The notes beneath the pieces were generated by a model, which had not been told where the DNA came from, did not search any database, and saw only the letters and a list, made by a program, of their open reading frames with translations. The position numbers were made by a program, and so were the translations under genes. 64,000 nucleotides of DNA from CBDHCC01 sp965261015. GTDB taxonomy: Bacteria > Pseudomonadota > Alphaproteobacteria > Sphingomonadales > Sphingomonadaceae. Shown here one piece after another: positions 28,177 to 37,900 of the stretch (the stretch's first letter is position 1; each line of letters starts with the position of its first letter). The stretch covers positions 744,001-808,000 of the forward strand of contig CBDHCC010000002.1 of NCBI GenBank assembly GCA_965261015.1, in the 5' to 3' direction.

Positions 28177-29385
28177 ATGGCACGCGACGACGAGGGCAAA
28201 GGCGGCGGCATGGCCCGCTATGACTGGGCCGATCCGTTCTTCCTGGAATCGGAGCTGACCGACGACGAGCGCATGATCCGCGACACCGCGCGCGCCTACG
28301 CCCAGGACAAGCTCGCCCCGCGCGTCGCCCACGCCTTCGCCAACGAGCACCACGAACCCGAGATCTTCCGCGAAATGGGGGCCACCGGCCTGCTCGGCCC
28401 CACCGTGGCGGAGGAATATGGCGGGGTCGGCGCGGGCTATGTCGCCTACGGCCTGATCGCGCGCGAGGTGGAGCGGGTCGACAGCGGCTACCGTTCGATG
28501 ATGAGCGTCCAGTCCTCGCTCGTCATGTTCCCGATCGAGGCGTTCGGGTCGGAGGAGCAGAAGCGCCGATATCTGCCCAAGCTGGCGACCGGCGACTTCG
28601 TGGGGTGCTTCGGCCTGACGGAGCCCGACGCCGGCTCCGACCCCGGCGGCATGCTGACCACGGCCAAGAAGACGGCCGACGGCTATGTCCTGAACGGGTC
28701 CAAGACCTGGATCAGCAACTCGCCCATCGCGGACGTGTTCGTCGTATGGGCGAAGTCCGAGGCTCATGGGGGCAAGATCCGGGGTTTCGTGCTGGAGAGG
28801 GGCACGAAAGGCCTCTCCGCGCCCAAGATCGAGGGCAAGCTGTCGCTGCGCGCGTCGATCACCGGCATGATCGTGATGGACGACGTGGCCGTCGGCGAGG
28901 ATGCGATCCTGCCGCATGTCGAGGGGCTGAAGGGGCCGTTCGGCTGCCTCAACCGCGCGCGCTACGGCATCAGCTGGGGTGCCATGGGCGCGGCCGAGTT
29001 CTGCTTCCACGGCGCGAGGGCGTACGGCCTGGACCGCAAGCAGTTCGGCCGGCCGCTGGCCGCGACCCAGCTCTACCAGAAGAAGCTGGCGGACATGGAG
29101 ACCGAGATCGCGCTGGGGCTGCAGGCGAGCCTGCGCGTCGGCCGGCTGATGGACGAGGGCCGGTTCGCGCCCGAGATGATCAGCCTGATCAAGCGCAACA
29201 ATGTCGGCAAGGCGCTCGACATCGCGCGCCACGCCCGCGACATGCACGGCGGGAACGGCATCACGCACGAATATGGCGTGATGCGCCACATGATGAACCT
29301 GGAAACGGTCAACACCTACGAAGGCGCGCACGACGTCCACGCGCTGATCCTGGGCCGCGCGATCACGGGGATTAGCGCGTTCTAG
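28177..29385 (+). CDS. gcdH: Glutaryl-CoA dehydrogenase-type acyl-CoA dehydrogenase
   Basis: An FAD enzyme that oxidises and decarboxylates glutaryl-CoA to crotonyl-CoA. GCFGLTEPDAGSDPGGM binds FAD and NTYEGAHDVHALILGRAITG is the GcdH signature with the catalytic glutamate in YEGAHD. Two in-frame starts are possible; the first ATG (28177, 402 residues) follows aggagac, while the one at codon 12 fits the family start equally well. Four bases upstream of a CoA-transferase gene. Confidence 0.92.
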   Translation: MARDDEGKGGGMARYDWADPFFLESELTDDERMIRDTARAYAQDKLAPRVAHAFANEHHEPEIFREMGATGLLGPTVAEEYGGVGAGYVAYGLIAREVERVDSGYRSMMSVQSSLVMFPIEAFGSEEQKRRYLPKLATGDFVGCFGLTEPDAGSDPGGMLTTAKKTADGYVLNGSKTWISNSPIADVFVVWAKSEAHGGKIRGFVLERGTKGLSAPKIEGKLSLRASITGMIVMDDVAVGEDAILPHVEGLKGPFGCLNRARYGISWGAMGAAEFCFHGARAYGLDRKQFGRPLAATQLYQKKLADMETEIALGLQASLRVGRLMDEGRFAPEMISLIKRNNVGKALDIARHARDMHGGNGITHEYGVMRHMMNLETVNTYEGAHDVHALILGRAITGISAF

Positions 29386-29389
29386 GGGC

Positions 29390-30517
29390 GTGACCCTGCC
29401 CCCGCCGCTGACCGGCCTGAAGGTCGTCGAACTCGCCCGCATCCTGGCCGGTCCTTGGGCCGGGCAGTTGCTGGGCGACCTGGGCGCGGACGTGGTGAAG
29501 GTCGAGAGCCCGGCGGGCGACGACACGCGGGCCTGGGGGCCGCCGTTCCTCCCCAATCCCGACGGCACGCGGGACGCGGCCTATTTCCACGCCGCCAACC
29601 GGGGCAAGCGCTCGGTGATCGCCGACTTCCGGCAGCCGGCGGGCCGCGCGACCGTGCGCGCGCTGGCGGCCGGCGCGGACGTGGTGGTGGAGAATTTCAA
29701 GCTGGGCGGGCTGGCGTCCTTTGGGCTGGGACCGGACGAGCTGCGCGCGCTCAACCCGCGGCTGGTCACCTGCTCCATCACCGGCTTCGGCCAGACGGGT
29801 GAGTGGGCGGCGCGGCCCGGCTATGACTTCGTGGTGCAGGGCTTGTCGGGCATGATGGACCTGACGGGCGAACCGGACGGCCCGCCGCAGAAGATCGGCG
29901 TGGCGTTGGCCGACATCATCACCGGCCTTTACGCCACCGTGGCGATCCAGGCGGCGCTCCGCCAGCGGGAGGACACGGGCGCGGGCCAGCATATCGACCT
30001 GAGCCTGATGGACTGCATGGTCGGCGTGCTGGCCAACCAGGCGCTCAACACGCTGGCCGGCGCGCCCGCGACCCGGATGGGCAATCACCATCCCAACATC
30101 GCGCCCTACTCCACCTTCCGGTGCGCCGATGGGTGGATCATCCTGGCGGTGGGCAACGACCGCCAGTTCGCGCGGCTGTGCGACGTGCTGACGCTGGAGC
30201 TCGCGACCGACCCGCGCTTCGCCACCAATCCGGCGCGCGTGGCGAACCGCGCGCCCCTGACCGCCGCGCTGGACCAGGCGACCGGCCGCTGGCGCCGCGA
30301 CGACCTGTTGGCGGCGTGCGAAGCGGCCGGGGTGCCGGCGGGGCCGATCCATTCGGTCGCCGAGGCGCTGGCGATCCCCCAGCTGGCGGATCGCGGCATG
30401 GTGCTTTCGCTGGCGCGCGACGGCGGCCAGCCGGTGCCCGGCATCGCGACCCCGATCCACTTTTCGGACGCGGCCCTGGCTTCGCCCAAAGCGGCGCCAA
30501 CATTGGGCGGGGGTTGA
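29390..30517 (+). CDS. Family III (CaiB/BaiF) CoA-transferase
   Basis: Moves CoA between carboxylic acids, here probably activating glutarate with a succinyl- or similar CoA donor for the GcdH gene just upstream (gap 4 bases). KVVELARILAGPWAGQLLGDLGADVVKVE is the family N-terminus, and SLMDCMVGVLANQALN holds the conserved aspartate region. 375 residues from GTG 29390. Confidence 0.92.
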   Translation: MTLPPPLTGLKVVELARILAGPWAGQLLGDLGADVVKVESPAGDDTRAWGPPFLPNPDGTRDAAYFHAANRGKRSVIADFRQPAGRATVRALAAGADVVVENFKLGGLASFGLGPDELRALNPRLVTCSITGFGQTGEWAARPGYDFVVQGLSGMMDLTGEPDGPPQKIGVALADIITGLYATVAIQAALRQREDTGAGQHIDLSLMDCMVGVLANQALNTLAGAPATRMGNHHPNIAPYSTFRCADGWIILAVGNDRQFARLCDVLTLELATDPRFATNPARVANRAPLTAALDQATGRWRRDDLLAACEAAGVPAGPIHSVAEALAIPQLADRGMVLSLARDGGQPVPGIATPIHFSDAALASPKAAPTLGGG

Positions 30518-30555
30518 GGAATAGGGAACGGGACCTGCCCGTGGTATAGTCGCGC

Positions 30556-30888
30556 ATGGCGAACCCGCTTTCCATCACGCTGCCCCACACGCTCGGCAAG
30601 GCTGAGGCCACGCGGCGGATGCGCGATCGCATCGGCGAACTGCCCGCGCACATTCCCGGCGGGATCGCGGCGGTCGAACATCGCTGGACGTCCGACGATC
30701 GCCTGGCGCTGGACGTCGCGGCCCTGGGCGCGCAGGTGGCGACCGTCGCCGAGGTAGGCGAGACGGCCGTGCGGCTGCACATCAATCTGCCGCCCCTGCT
30801 GCAACCCTTTCGTTCGGCTATCGAGAGCGCGGTGAAAGCGCGCGGCGGGCGGCTGCTGATCGGCGACCAGACCCCCTCCACCGAGTGA
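30556..30888 (+). CDS. Polyhydroxyalkanoic acid system family protein
   Basis: 110 residues matching the small PHA granule-region family: LSITLPHTLGKAEATRRM at the start, a central strand pattern and LPPLLQPFRSAIESAVKARG near the end. These proteins occur near PHA genes but the role is not established; no phaC or phasin is adjacent here. Confidence 0.8.
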   Translation: MANPLSITLPHTLGKAEATRRMRDRIGELPAHIPGGIAAVEHRWTSDDRLALDVAALGAQVATVAEVGETAVRLHINLPPLLQPFRSAIESAVKARGGRLLIGDQTPSTE

Positions 30889-31046
30889 CCCAGCCGGCGT
30901 CTCGCCGGCGCGCCGGGCAGAGAGGAGGGACGCGCGACGGTCTTGCTGCACTTTAATGGAGGGACGGCGGCGGACCTTTAGGGATCCGTTCGATCGCCGT
31001 CCGGTTCCCGCCGGTCTCCGCCGGCCCCCGAACCATCGGACTGCGC

Positions 31047-31781
31047 ATGACCCACAGCTGCTTCGTCGAACGGCTCGAACGATATCTGACCCTGACTCCG
31101 AAGGAGAAGCGGGCGCTCGCCGTGCTGGAACTGTCCCCCGAACCGCTTAAGGCCGGCGAGGTCCTGTTCGAGGAAGATCAGCCGAGCGACATCCTGGTCC
31201 TGGTGCGCCATGGCTGGCTGACCAGTTCCGCTTCGCTGGCGGACGGGCAGCGCCAGATCGTGCGCGTCCACCTGGCCGGAGAGATGGCGGGCCTGACCAA
31301 CCTCGCCTTTCCGATGGGAACGTTCACCGTCGTGGCGCAGGAGGCGTCCGAAATCTGCCGGCTGTCGCGCCCCGCCCTGGCGACGGTCTTCACCGACCAC
31401 CCCCGGCTGGGGGCGCTGTTCTTCACGCTCGGCGTGGCGGAAACCGTGGACCTCGCCGACCGGTTAAAGGCCACGGGGCGCACCAACGGAAAGGCTCGCC
31501 TCGCGCAGTTCTTCCTGTCCGTGCTGGGCCGCGCGCGCGTGACCGGCGACGCCTTCGCCACCACGCTGGCGATGCCGTTCACCCAGACCGAGCTGGCGGA
31601 CGCCGTCGGGTTGACAAACATCCATGTGAACCGGCTGTTGCGCGAACTGGTGGAGGACGGGTTCATCCGGCGCGACCGGGGCTCGATCACCGTCCTGCGC
31701 GAAACCGAGATGACCGCGCTGGCACAGTTCACCAATCGCTTCGGCACGCTCGACACCAGCTGGTTCCCGGCCGCCGCCTGA
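31047..31781 (+). CDS. Crp/Fnr family transcriptional regulator
   Basis: 244 residues: cyclic-nucleotide-binding-type beta roll (about 20-130), long dimerisation helix, then a winged helix with TQTELADAVGLTNIHVNRLLREL as the recognition helix. There is no cluster of N-terminal cysteines for an Fe-S centre, so it is not a classical FNR. 158 bases of non-coding DNA precede it. Targets unknown. Confidence 0.88.
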   Translation: MTHSCFVERLERYLTLTPKEKRALAVLELSPEPLKAGEVLFEEDQPSDILVLVRHGWLTSSASLADGQRQIVRVHLAGEMAGLTNLAFPMGTFTVVAQEASEICRLSRPALATVFTDHPRLGALFFTLGVAETVDLADRLKATGRTNGKARLAQFFLSVLGRARVTGDAFATTLAMPFTQTELADAVGLTNIHVNRLLRELVEDGFIRRDRGSITVLRETEMTALAQFTNRFGTLDTSWFPAAA

Positions 31782-31784
31782 TCG

Positions 31785-32543
31785 TCACGCCTGCGCCGAC
31801 AGCATCGCGTCGAGCGCGGCGGTGACCTCGCCCACCAGTGACCCGCCGAAGCGCGGGTTCAGCTCGATGATCATCGGCCGGCCCTCCACCCATTTGTAGT
31901 TGAAGCAGCCCAGCCCCTCGAACCCCAGCGCGCGCAGAATGGGCTCGTACTCGGCCAGCGCGGGTCCCGGGTCGACCGGCGTGGTGGAGAGCGGGCGGTC
32001 GGCGGCTCCGCGCACCGCCAGCGGGTGCGCCATGGCATAGCGGTAGGCCACGGCGAAGCGCACGCGGTCGTCCAGCCTCAGGACGTGCAGGACGTCCTCC
32101 CCCTCGCCCGGCACCGCGCGCTGGCAGAAGCTGTCGGGGATCGGCACGTCGTCCGCCGGGGATCGCACCAGGCGAACGCCCTGCCCAAAGTCGCCGAACC
32201 GCGCCTTGCGGACGAACGGATATTCGCCGGGTGGGTCGGGCAGCAGGGCCGGGACCAACTCGCCAAAGCCCAGCGCCAGCAGCCGCCGGTTAAAGGCCAG
32301 CTTGTCGTCGCACAGCGCCACCAGCTCGGCCGTCGGCACGGCCGCGCGCCGACGGCCGTCGGCATTGGCCCTGCGCGCGGTCGCGATCTCTTCGACCCGC
32401 AGAGGCACCACCAGGTCAAAGGCGGTCAGGTCGCACTCGGCCAGCACCCCGAAGGTCGGATCGTAGCGGCGGGTGTCCAGATGGGCGCGGATGGCGGGCA
32501 CCTGCGCCGAATGTTCGCCGAACACGACGCGCGGGCGGGTCAC
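31785..32543 (-). CDS. ATP-grasp domain protein
   Basis: 252 residues from GTG 32543. DDKLAFNRRLLALGFGELVPALL leads into an ATP-grasp fold; YPFVRKARFGDFGQGVRLV supplies the lysine that contacts ATP, and FEGLGCFNYKWVEGRPMIIELNPRFGGSL is the metal-binding end motif. It is a carbamoyl-phosphate-synthetase/biotin-carboxylase-like ligase of unknown substrate. The GTGA overlap couples it to the DUF202 gene. Confidence 0.8.
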   Translation of the reverse strand: MTRPRVVFGEHSAQVPAIRAHLDTRRYDPTFGVLAECDLTAFDLVVPLRVEEIATARRANADGRRRAAVPTAELVALCDDKLAFNRRLLALGFGELVPALLPDPPGEYPFVRKARFGDFGQGVRLVRSPADDVPIPDSFCQRAVPGEGEDVLHVLRLDDRVRFAVAYRYAMAHPLAVRGAADRPLSTTPVDPGPALAEYEPILRALGFEGLGCFNYKWVEGRPMIIELNPRFGGSLVGEVTAALDAMLSAQA

Positions 32544-32917
32544 ACCAGCGCCCAGATGGCGACCACCAGCGCCGCGCCGCCGCCGGTCACCGCCCACAGC
32601 ATGACGGTGTAGCTCAATGTGCCGTGCGCCTGGACGGTGTGGCTGTGAAGGGTCTGGAGCGTGCGGCACGCCTTCGCGCGCGCCTGCCACTGGATGTAGA
32701 TGCCCAGCAGGATGAAGGCGGTGGCGATCGCGCGCGCCACCCATTCCGGTTCCACCTTGCCGAAAAGGGCGTTGAACCCCAGCCCCAGCCCCAGCGCCGC
32801 GAACGCCGTGCGCGTCCATCCCGCATAGGTGCGCTCGTTCGCCAGCACCGTCCGATCCTCCGCCAGCTCCGTGCGGTCCCTGGCCAGGTCGTCCGACGAG
32901 GGGTCGTCGTCGGTCAT
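32540..32917 (-). CDS. DUF202 (YidH) family membrane protein
   Basis: 125 residues. The conserved LANERTYAGWTRTAFAALGLGL segment precedes three membrane helices, the YidH/DUF202 layout. Function unknown. It is the first gene of a two-gene unit with the ATP-grasp protein. Confidence 0.88.
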   Translation of the reverse strand: MTDDDPSSDDLARDRTELAEDRTVLANERTYAGWTRTAFAALGLGLGFNALFGKVEPEWVARAIATAFILLGIYIQWQARAKACRTLQTLHSHTVQAHGTLSYTVMLWAVTGGGAALVVAIWALV

Positions 32918-33065
32918 TCGAAGGGGATCGGTGTCGGGAATGGCGCGTCCTTGGCGGAGGGGTGGCCCGGCTTAGCGCGACAGGCGAGCACAAGGCGACC
33001 CTTTCGGTGCCCGCAGGGGGTCGGCGGGTCTCGCCTTCCCGGACCGTGCCCTCTAAACCGCCGCC

Positions 33066-34511
33066 ATGACCGAGCTCGCGCGCACCCTGATCCTGTTCGG
33101 CGCCACCGGCGACCTAGCGCGCCGGATGCTGCTGCCCTCGCTCTACAATCTCGATGCCGATGGCCTGCTGGCGCCCGGCGTGCGGATCATCGGCACCGCC
33201 CGGTCCGAGCTCGGCGACGACGAGTTCCGCCGGATGGCGCGCGACGCCGTGGCGGACCGGCTGGACGCGGACCGGGTGACGGACGAAGCGCTCGACCGCT
33301 TCGCCGCGCGGCTGACCTATGTGGCGCTCGACGCGACCACGATCGAGGGCTTCGACGCGCTGGCGCAAGCGGTCGGCGATCCGCCCGGCGACGTCGCGAT
33401 CTTCCTCTCCACCGCGCCGTTCCTGTTCGAGCCCACGATCGCCGGCTTGCAGTCGGCCGGGCTGACGGGCGGCGAAACCCGGATCGGGCTGGAAAAGCCG
33501 CTGGGCCACGACCTCGCCAGCTCGCGCCATATCAACGACGCGGTCGCCCTGGCCTTTCCGGAGGACCGGATCTTCCGCATCGACCATTATCTGGGGAAGG
33601 AGACGGTCCAGAACCTGCTGGCGCTGCGCTTCGCCAACGTTCTGTTCGAGCCGCTGTGGAACGCCGCCCACATCGCCCACGTCCAGATCACCGTCAGCGA
33701 GACGGTGGGCCTGGAGGGCCGCGCGGGTTTTTACGACGACACCGGCGCGCTGCGCGACATGGTGCAGAACCACATGCTCCAGCTGCTCAGCCTGATCGCG
33801 ATGGAGCCGCCCGCGACCTACGACGCGACCGCCATCCGGGACGAGAAGGTCAAGGTGCTGCGCTCCCTGCGCCCGATCACCGCGGCCGAGGTGAAGAGCC
33901 AAACGGTGATCGGACAATATGCCGCCGGCGCGGTTGGCGGGGAGGCGGTGCCGGGTTACACCCAGGAACTGGAAAAGCCCTCGACCACCGAGACGTTCGT
34001 GGCGGTGAAGGCGCACGTCGACAACTGGCGCTGGGCGGGCGTGCCCTTCTACCTGCGCACGGGCAAGCGGCTGCCGGCGCGCCAGTCGGAAATCGCGATC
34101 CGGTTCAAGCCGTTGCCGCATTCGATCTTCACCGACGTGGACCCGAACGACCTCGTCATTCGCTTGCAGCCCGAAGAGTATATCCGCCTGCTCGTCATGG
34201 CCAAGCGTCCCGGCCTGGACCGGGGCGGGGTGCATTTGCAGGAGGTGCCGCTCGACCTGTCGCTCACCCACGCCTTTGCCGGCGTCCGGCGGCGCATCGC
34301 CTATGAGCGCCTGCTCCTCGACCTGATCGAGGGCGAGCAGACGCTGTTCGTGCGCCGCGATGAGCAGGAGGCCGCCTGGAGCTGGATCGACGGCATCCGC
34401 GCGGGCTGGGCCGAGACGGGAATGACGCCGGTGCCCTATGGTGCCGGAAATTGGGGACCGAGTGCCGCGATCGCACTCACGGAACGCGACGGAGTGACCT
34501 GGCATGACTGA
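33066..34511 (+). CDS. zwf: Glucose-6-phosphate 1-dehydrogenase
   Basis: First step of the oxidative pentose phosphate and Entner-Doudoroff pathways. LILFGATGDLARRMLLPSLY binds NADP and RIDHYLGKETVQNLLALRFAN is the active-site motif with the catalytic histidine. 481 residues. Overlaps pgl by 8 bases, then glpD follows. Confidence 0.97.
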   Translation: MTELARTLILFGATGDLARRMLLPSLYNLDADGLLAPGVRIIGTARSELGDDEFRRMARDAVADRLDADRVTDEALDRFAARLTYVALDATTIEGFDALAQAVGDPPGDVAIFLSTAPFLFEPTIAGLQSAGLTGGETRIGLEKPLGHDLASSRHINDAVALAFPEDRIFRIDHYLGKETVQNLLALRFANVLFEPLWNAAHIAHVQITVSETVGLEGRAGFYDDTGALRDMVQNHMLQLLSLIAMEPPATYDATAIRDEKVKVLRSLRPITAAEVKSQTVIGQYAAGAVGGEAVPGYTQELEKPSTTETFVAVKAHVDNWRWAGVPFYLRTGKRLPARQSEIAIRFKPLPHSIFTDVDPNDLVIRLQPEEYIRLLVMAKRPGLDRGGVHLQEVPLDLSLTHAFAGVRRRIAYERLLLDLIEGEQTLFVRRDEQEAAWSWIDGIRAGWAETGMTPVPYGAGNWGPSAAIALTERDGVTWHD

Positions 34512-35214
34512 GATCGAATGGTGGACCTTTGACGACGCGGCCACGATGGCCGAACAGGTCGCGGAGGATGTGGGCTTCATCGTCGAGCGCGCGGTCGAGG
34601 CCAACGGCAAGGCCGAATTGTGCATTCCCGGTGGCTCCACGCCCGGTCCGGTCCTGGCCGCGCTCGTCGGCAAGACCGATCTGGACCTGAGCAAGGTGTC
34701 GATCACGCCCACCGACGAGCGGCTGGTGCGCGGCGACGACCCGCTGTCCAATCACCGCGCGATCGCCGCCGCGCTGTCCGCCCGGGGTGCCACCGTCAAT
34801 CCGCTGTTCGACCAGTCGCACGACTGGACCGCGCTGGAGGCCGGACGGTCGGCCGACGCGCGCCTGGCGCAGCTGTCCTGGCCGATCGACCTCACCTGGT
34901 TGGGGATGGGGACGGACGGGCACACGGCGTCGATCTTCCCTTCGGTCATGAACGCCGCGCTGGACGTGCCGCGCGGCCGCCGCGCGGTCGGGGTGGAGCC
35001 GGACCCGCTGCCCGAAAACGCACCCTTCGCGCGCGTCACGCTCACCAAGCCGGCCCTGCTCGACGCGCACACTCTGATCGTGGTCATCACGGGCGACGAG
35101 AAGAAGGCGGTGCTGGAACGCGCCATCGCGGACGGCCCTTCGTCCACCCTGCCGATCGGTCGCGTGCTGGCGGACTGCGAGGTGCCGGTGGACATCTACT
35201 GGGCGGCGCAGTGA
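34504..35214 (+). CDS. pgl: 6-phosphogluconolactonase
   Basis: Hydrolyses the lactone made by Zwf. LCIPGGSTPGPVLAAL and SITPTDERLVRGDDPLSNHR, plus LTWLGMGTDGHTASIFP, are the Pgl motifs. 236 residues. Translationally coupled to zwf by overlap. Confidence 0.96.
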   Translation: MTEIEWWTFDDAATMAEQVAEDVGFIVERAVEANGKAELCIPGGSTPGPVLAALVGKTDLDLSKVSITPTDERLVRGDDPLSNHRAIAAALSARGATVNPLFDQSHDWTALEAGRSADARLAQLSWPIDLTWLGMGTDGHTASIFPSVMNAALDVPRGRRAVGVEPDPLPENAPFARVTLTKPALLDAHTLIVVITGDEKKAVLERAIADGPSSTLPIGRVLADCEVPVDIYWAAQ

Positions 35215-35233
35215 TCGGGACGAGCCGGACCCG

Positions 35234-36685
35234 GTGACCACCGTCGACCTTCTGGTCGTCGGCGGGGGGATCAACGGCGCCGGGATCGCGCGCGATGCGG
35301 CCGGGCGGGGCCTGTCCGTGGCGCTGATCGACGCGGGCGACATCGGCGGGGCCACGTCGAGCGCGTCGACCAAGCTGATCCACGGCGGTCTGCGCTATCT
35401 GGAACATTACGAGTTCCGGCTGGTCGCCGAGGCGCTGGCGGAACGCGAGGTCCTGTGGCGGATCGCCCCGCATCTGGCGCGGCCGATGCGCTTCGTCGTA
35501 CCGCTGGCGCACGGGTCGCGGCCCGCCTGGATGATCCGGCTGGGGCTGACCCTCTATGACCGGCTGGCGGCGCGCGGCCGGTTGCCCGGCCACCGGGCGG
35601 TCGATCTGTCCACCGACGGGGCCGGCGCGCCCCTGAAGGCGGGGCTGCGCCGAGGATTTGAATATAGCGACCTGTGGGTGGACGACAGCCGCCTGACCCT
35701 ACTGAACGCCCTGGACGCGGCCGAACGAGGGGCGGCGGTGCATCCCCGCACCCGGCTGGTCTCCGCGCACCGCGAGAGCGGCCTGTGGCACGCCGCCGTG
35801 GAGGAAGAAGGCACGCGTCGCACCATCCAGGCGCGCGCGCTGGTGAACGCCACCGGTGCCCATGTGGCGGCCCTGTACGAACGTCTGGGTGTCCCCTGCC
35901 CCCGCCCGATCCGATTGGTGCGCGGCAGCCACATCGCGGTCGAACCGCTGTTCGATCACGACCGCGCCTATCTGTTCCAGAACCCCGACGGCCGCGTGAT
36001 CTTCGCCCTGCCCTGGGAGGGGCTGACCGTCATCGGGACCACCGATGTCGAGCAGACGCTGGCCGAGCCGGTGGGGGCGAGCGCGGCGGAGGTCGCCTAT
36101 CTGTGCCGCGCCGCCTCCGCCTGGTTCCGACGGCCGATCGCGCCGGCGGACGTCGTCCACCGCTGGGCCGGACTGCGGGCGCTGGCCGCGGAACCGGGCG
36201 GCCGCGCGCAGGAGGCCAGCCGCGATTACAAGCTGGAACTGGACGCGGGCGGACCGGCCCTGCTGTCGGTCTTCGGCGGAAAGCTGACGACCTATCGCAC
36301 CCTGTCGCAGCGCGCCCTGGCGATGCTGGTCCCTCACCTGCCGCCGATGACGGGCGAGTGGACCGCCGATGTCCCGCTGCCCGGCGGCGATCTGGACGAT
36401 GTGGGCGCGCTGGCCGACCAGGTTCGTCTTTCGCACCCCGCCCTGGACGCCGCCACCGCGCTGCGCGTGGCGCGCGCCTATGGCACGCGGGTGTGGCGCT
36501 GGCTGGCGGACGACCTTGGCCGCGACTTCGGCGGGGGTCTGAGCGAGGCGGAGGTTCGCTGGCTGATGGAGTCGGAATGGGCGCAGACCGCCGACGACGT
36601 GCTGTGGCGACGCACCAAGCTGGGCCTGCGCCTGTCCGGCGATCAGGTGCGCGCGCTGGAGGACTGGATGGCGGAGCGGGCCTGA
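35234..36685 (+). CDS. glpD: Glycerol-3-phosphate dehydrogenase (FAD, membrane-associated)
   Basis: Oxidises glycerol-3-phosphate to dihydroxyacetone phosphate and passes electrons to quinone. DLLVVGGGINGAGIARDAAG binds FAD; TSSASTKLIHGGLRYLE is the GlpD signature. 483 residues from GTG 35234, 19 bases after pgl. In many sphingomonads edd follows zwf-pgl; here glpD takes that place and no glpK or glpF is nearby. Confidence 0.94.
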   Translation: MTTVDLLVVGGGINGAGIARDAAGRGLSVALIDAGDIGGATSSASTKLIHGGLRYLEHYEFRLVAEALAEREVLWRIAPHLARPMRFVVPLAHGSRPAWMIRLGLTLYDRLAARGRLPGHRAVDLSTDGAGAPLKAGLRRGFEYSDLWVDDSRLTLLNALDAAERGAAVHPRTRLVSAHRESGLWHAAVEEEGTRRTIQARALVNATGAHVAALYERLGVPCPRPIRLVRGSHIAVEPLFDHDRAYLFQNPDGRVIFALPWEGLTVIGTTDVEQTLAEPVGASAAEVAYLCRAASAWFRRPIAPADVVHRWAGLRALAAEPGGRAQEASRDYKLELDAGGPALLSVFGGKLTTYRTLSQRALAMLVPHLPPMTGEWTADVPLPGGDLDDVGALADQVRLSHPALDAATALRVARAYGTRVWRWLADDLGRDFGGGLSEAEVRWLMESEWAQTADDVLWRRTKLGLRLSGDQVRALEDWMAERA

Positions 36686-36688
36686 TCG

Positions 36689-37900
36689 CTATTCGTGGCG
36701 CAGCGCGTCGATCGGGTTCAGCGATGCCGCGCGCCGCGCCGGGAAATAGCCGAAGACCACGCCGATCAGGCCGGAGAACAGAAACGCGCCCAGGTTCAGC
36801 TGCCAGTTGAAGAGGAAGGGCACGCCCAGGGCGGGCGCCAGCGCCAGTCCGCCCAACAGCGCGATCAGCAGCCCGATCACCCCGCCCAGGCAGCTGAGCA
36901 CCACCGCTTCGACCAGGAACTGCAACAGCACCTCGCGCGCGACCGCGCCGATGGCCAGCCGGATGCCGATCTCCCGCGTCCGTTCGATCACCGACACCAG
37001 CATGATGTTCATGATGCCGATGCCGCCCACCAGCAGGCTCACCCCGCCGACCGCTCCCATGAAACCCGTCAGGATAGTGGTGATCGACCCCAGCGACTGG
37101 GCGAACTGTTCGGTGCCGAAGACCCGGAAATCATTGTCCTCGTCCGCCTCCAGCCGCCGGCGTTCGCGCAGCAGCGCCTCGACCGACGCCTGCACCGACG
37201 CGGTGTCGTAACGGCTGTCCACCCCGATGATCAGCAGGCTCACATCGCGACCGCCCGTCAGCCGGCGCTGCACCGCCTTGATCGGCATGACGATAGAATC
37301 GTCGGGATCGGAGCCCAGCGACGGCCCGTCGCCGCGCGCCTCCATCACGGCCAGCACGGTGCAGCTGACATCGCCGATGCGCACGCGCGTCCCGACCGCG
37401 GGCTGATCGCCATACAGGTTCTCGCGCACCGTCTGGCCGATCAGGCAGACCGCGCGCCCGGCCTGCTCGTCGGCGGCGGTGAACAGCTGTCCTTCGGCCG
37501 GGGTCCAGTTCTGCACCTGGAAATAGGCGAGCGTGGTGCCGGTGATGCTGGTGGTCCAGTTCCGGCCCTCGTGCACGACCGTGCGGGCGGCGGTCTCCTG
37601 CGGGGCGGCCGCCGTGACGCCCGCGATCTGGCTGGAGACGGCGGCCACGTCCGCGATCGTGAAGGCGGGCGGCCGCGTGCCGCCGCCCCCGCGCCCGAAC
37701 CCCTGGTTCGGCGCGACGTAGAGCAGGTTGGAGCCGAGCGAGGAAACCTCGTCCTGGATCGACTTCGTCGCCCCGTTGCCCAGCGTGACCATCATCACGA
37801 CCGCCGCGACCCCGATCACGATGCCGAGCACCGTCAGGAACGAGCGCAGCAGGTGCCGCCGGATCTCGTTGAGCGCCAGGAGGACGGTGGTGCCGAGCAT
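36689..37900 (-). CDS. MacB-type ABC transporter permease
   Basis: 403 residues with the MacB/FtsX pattern: one N-terminal helix (RRHLLRSFLTVLGIVIGVAAVVMMV), a large periplasmic domain, then three C-terminal helices (GFMGAVGGVSLLVGGIGIMNI onward) ending FPARRAASLNPIDALRHE. It should work mechanically on a periplasmic substrate rather than pump through the membrane. Last gene of a four-gene efflux operon; overlaps the ATPase gene by one base. Confidence 0.92.
   Translation of the reverse strand: MLGTTVLLALNEIRRHLLRSFLTVLGIVIGVAAVVMMVTLGNGATKSIQDEVSSLGSNLLYVAPNQGFGRGGGGTRPPAFTIADVAAVSSQIAGVTAAAPQETAARTVVHEGRNWTTSITGTTLAYFQVQNWTPAEGQLFTAADEQAGRAVCLIGQTVRENLYGDQPAVGTRVRIGDVSCTVLAVMEARGDGPSLGSDPDDSIVMPIKAVQRRLTGGRDVSLLIIGVDSRYDTASVQASVEALLRERRRLEADEDNDFRVFGTEQFAQSLGSITTILTGFMGAVGGVSLLVGGIGIMNIMLVSVIERTREIGIRLAIGAVAREVLLQFLVEAVVLSCLGGVIGLLIALLGGLALAPALGVPFLFNWQLNLGAFLFSGLIGVVFGYFPARRAASLNPIDALRHE

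Noticed and set aside
32624..34306. 560-codon plus-strand frame over zwf
   Set aside because: Out-of-frame reading of zwf; the zwf frame carries all catalytic motifs.
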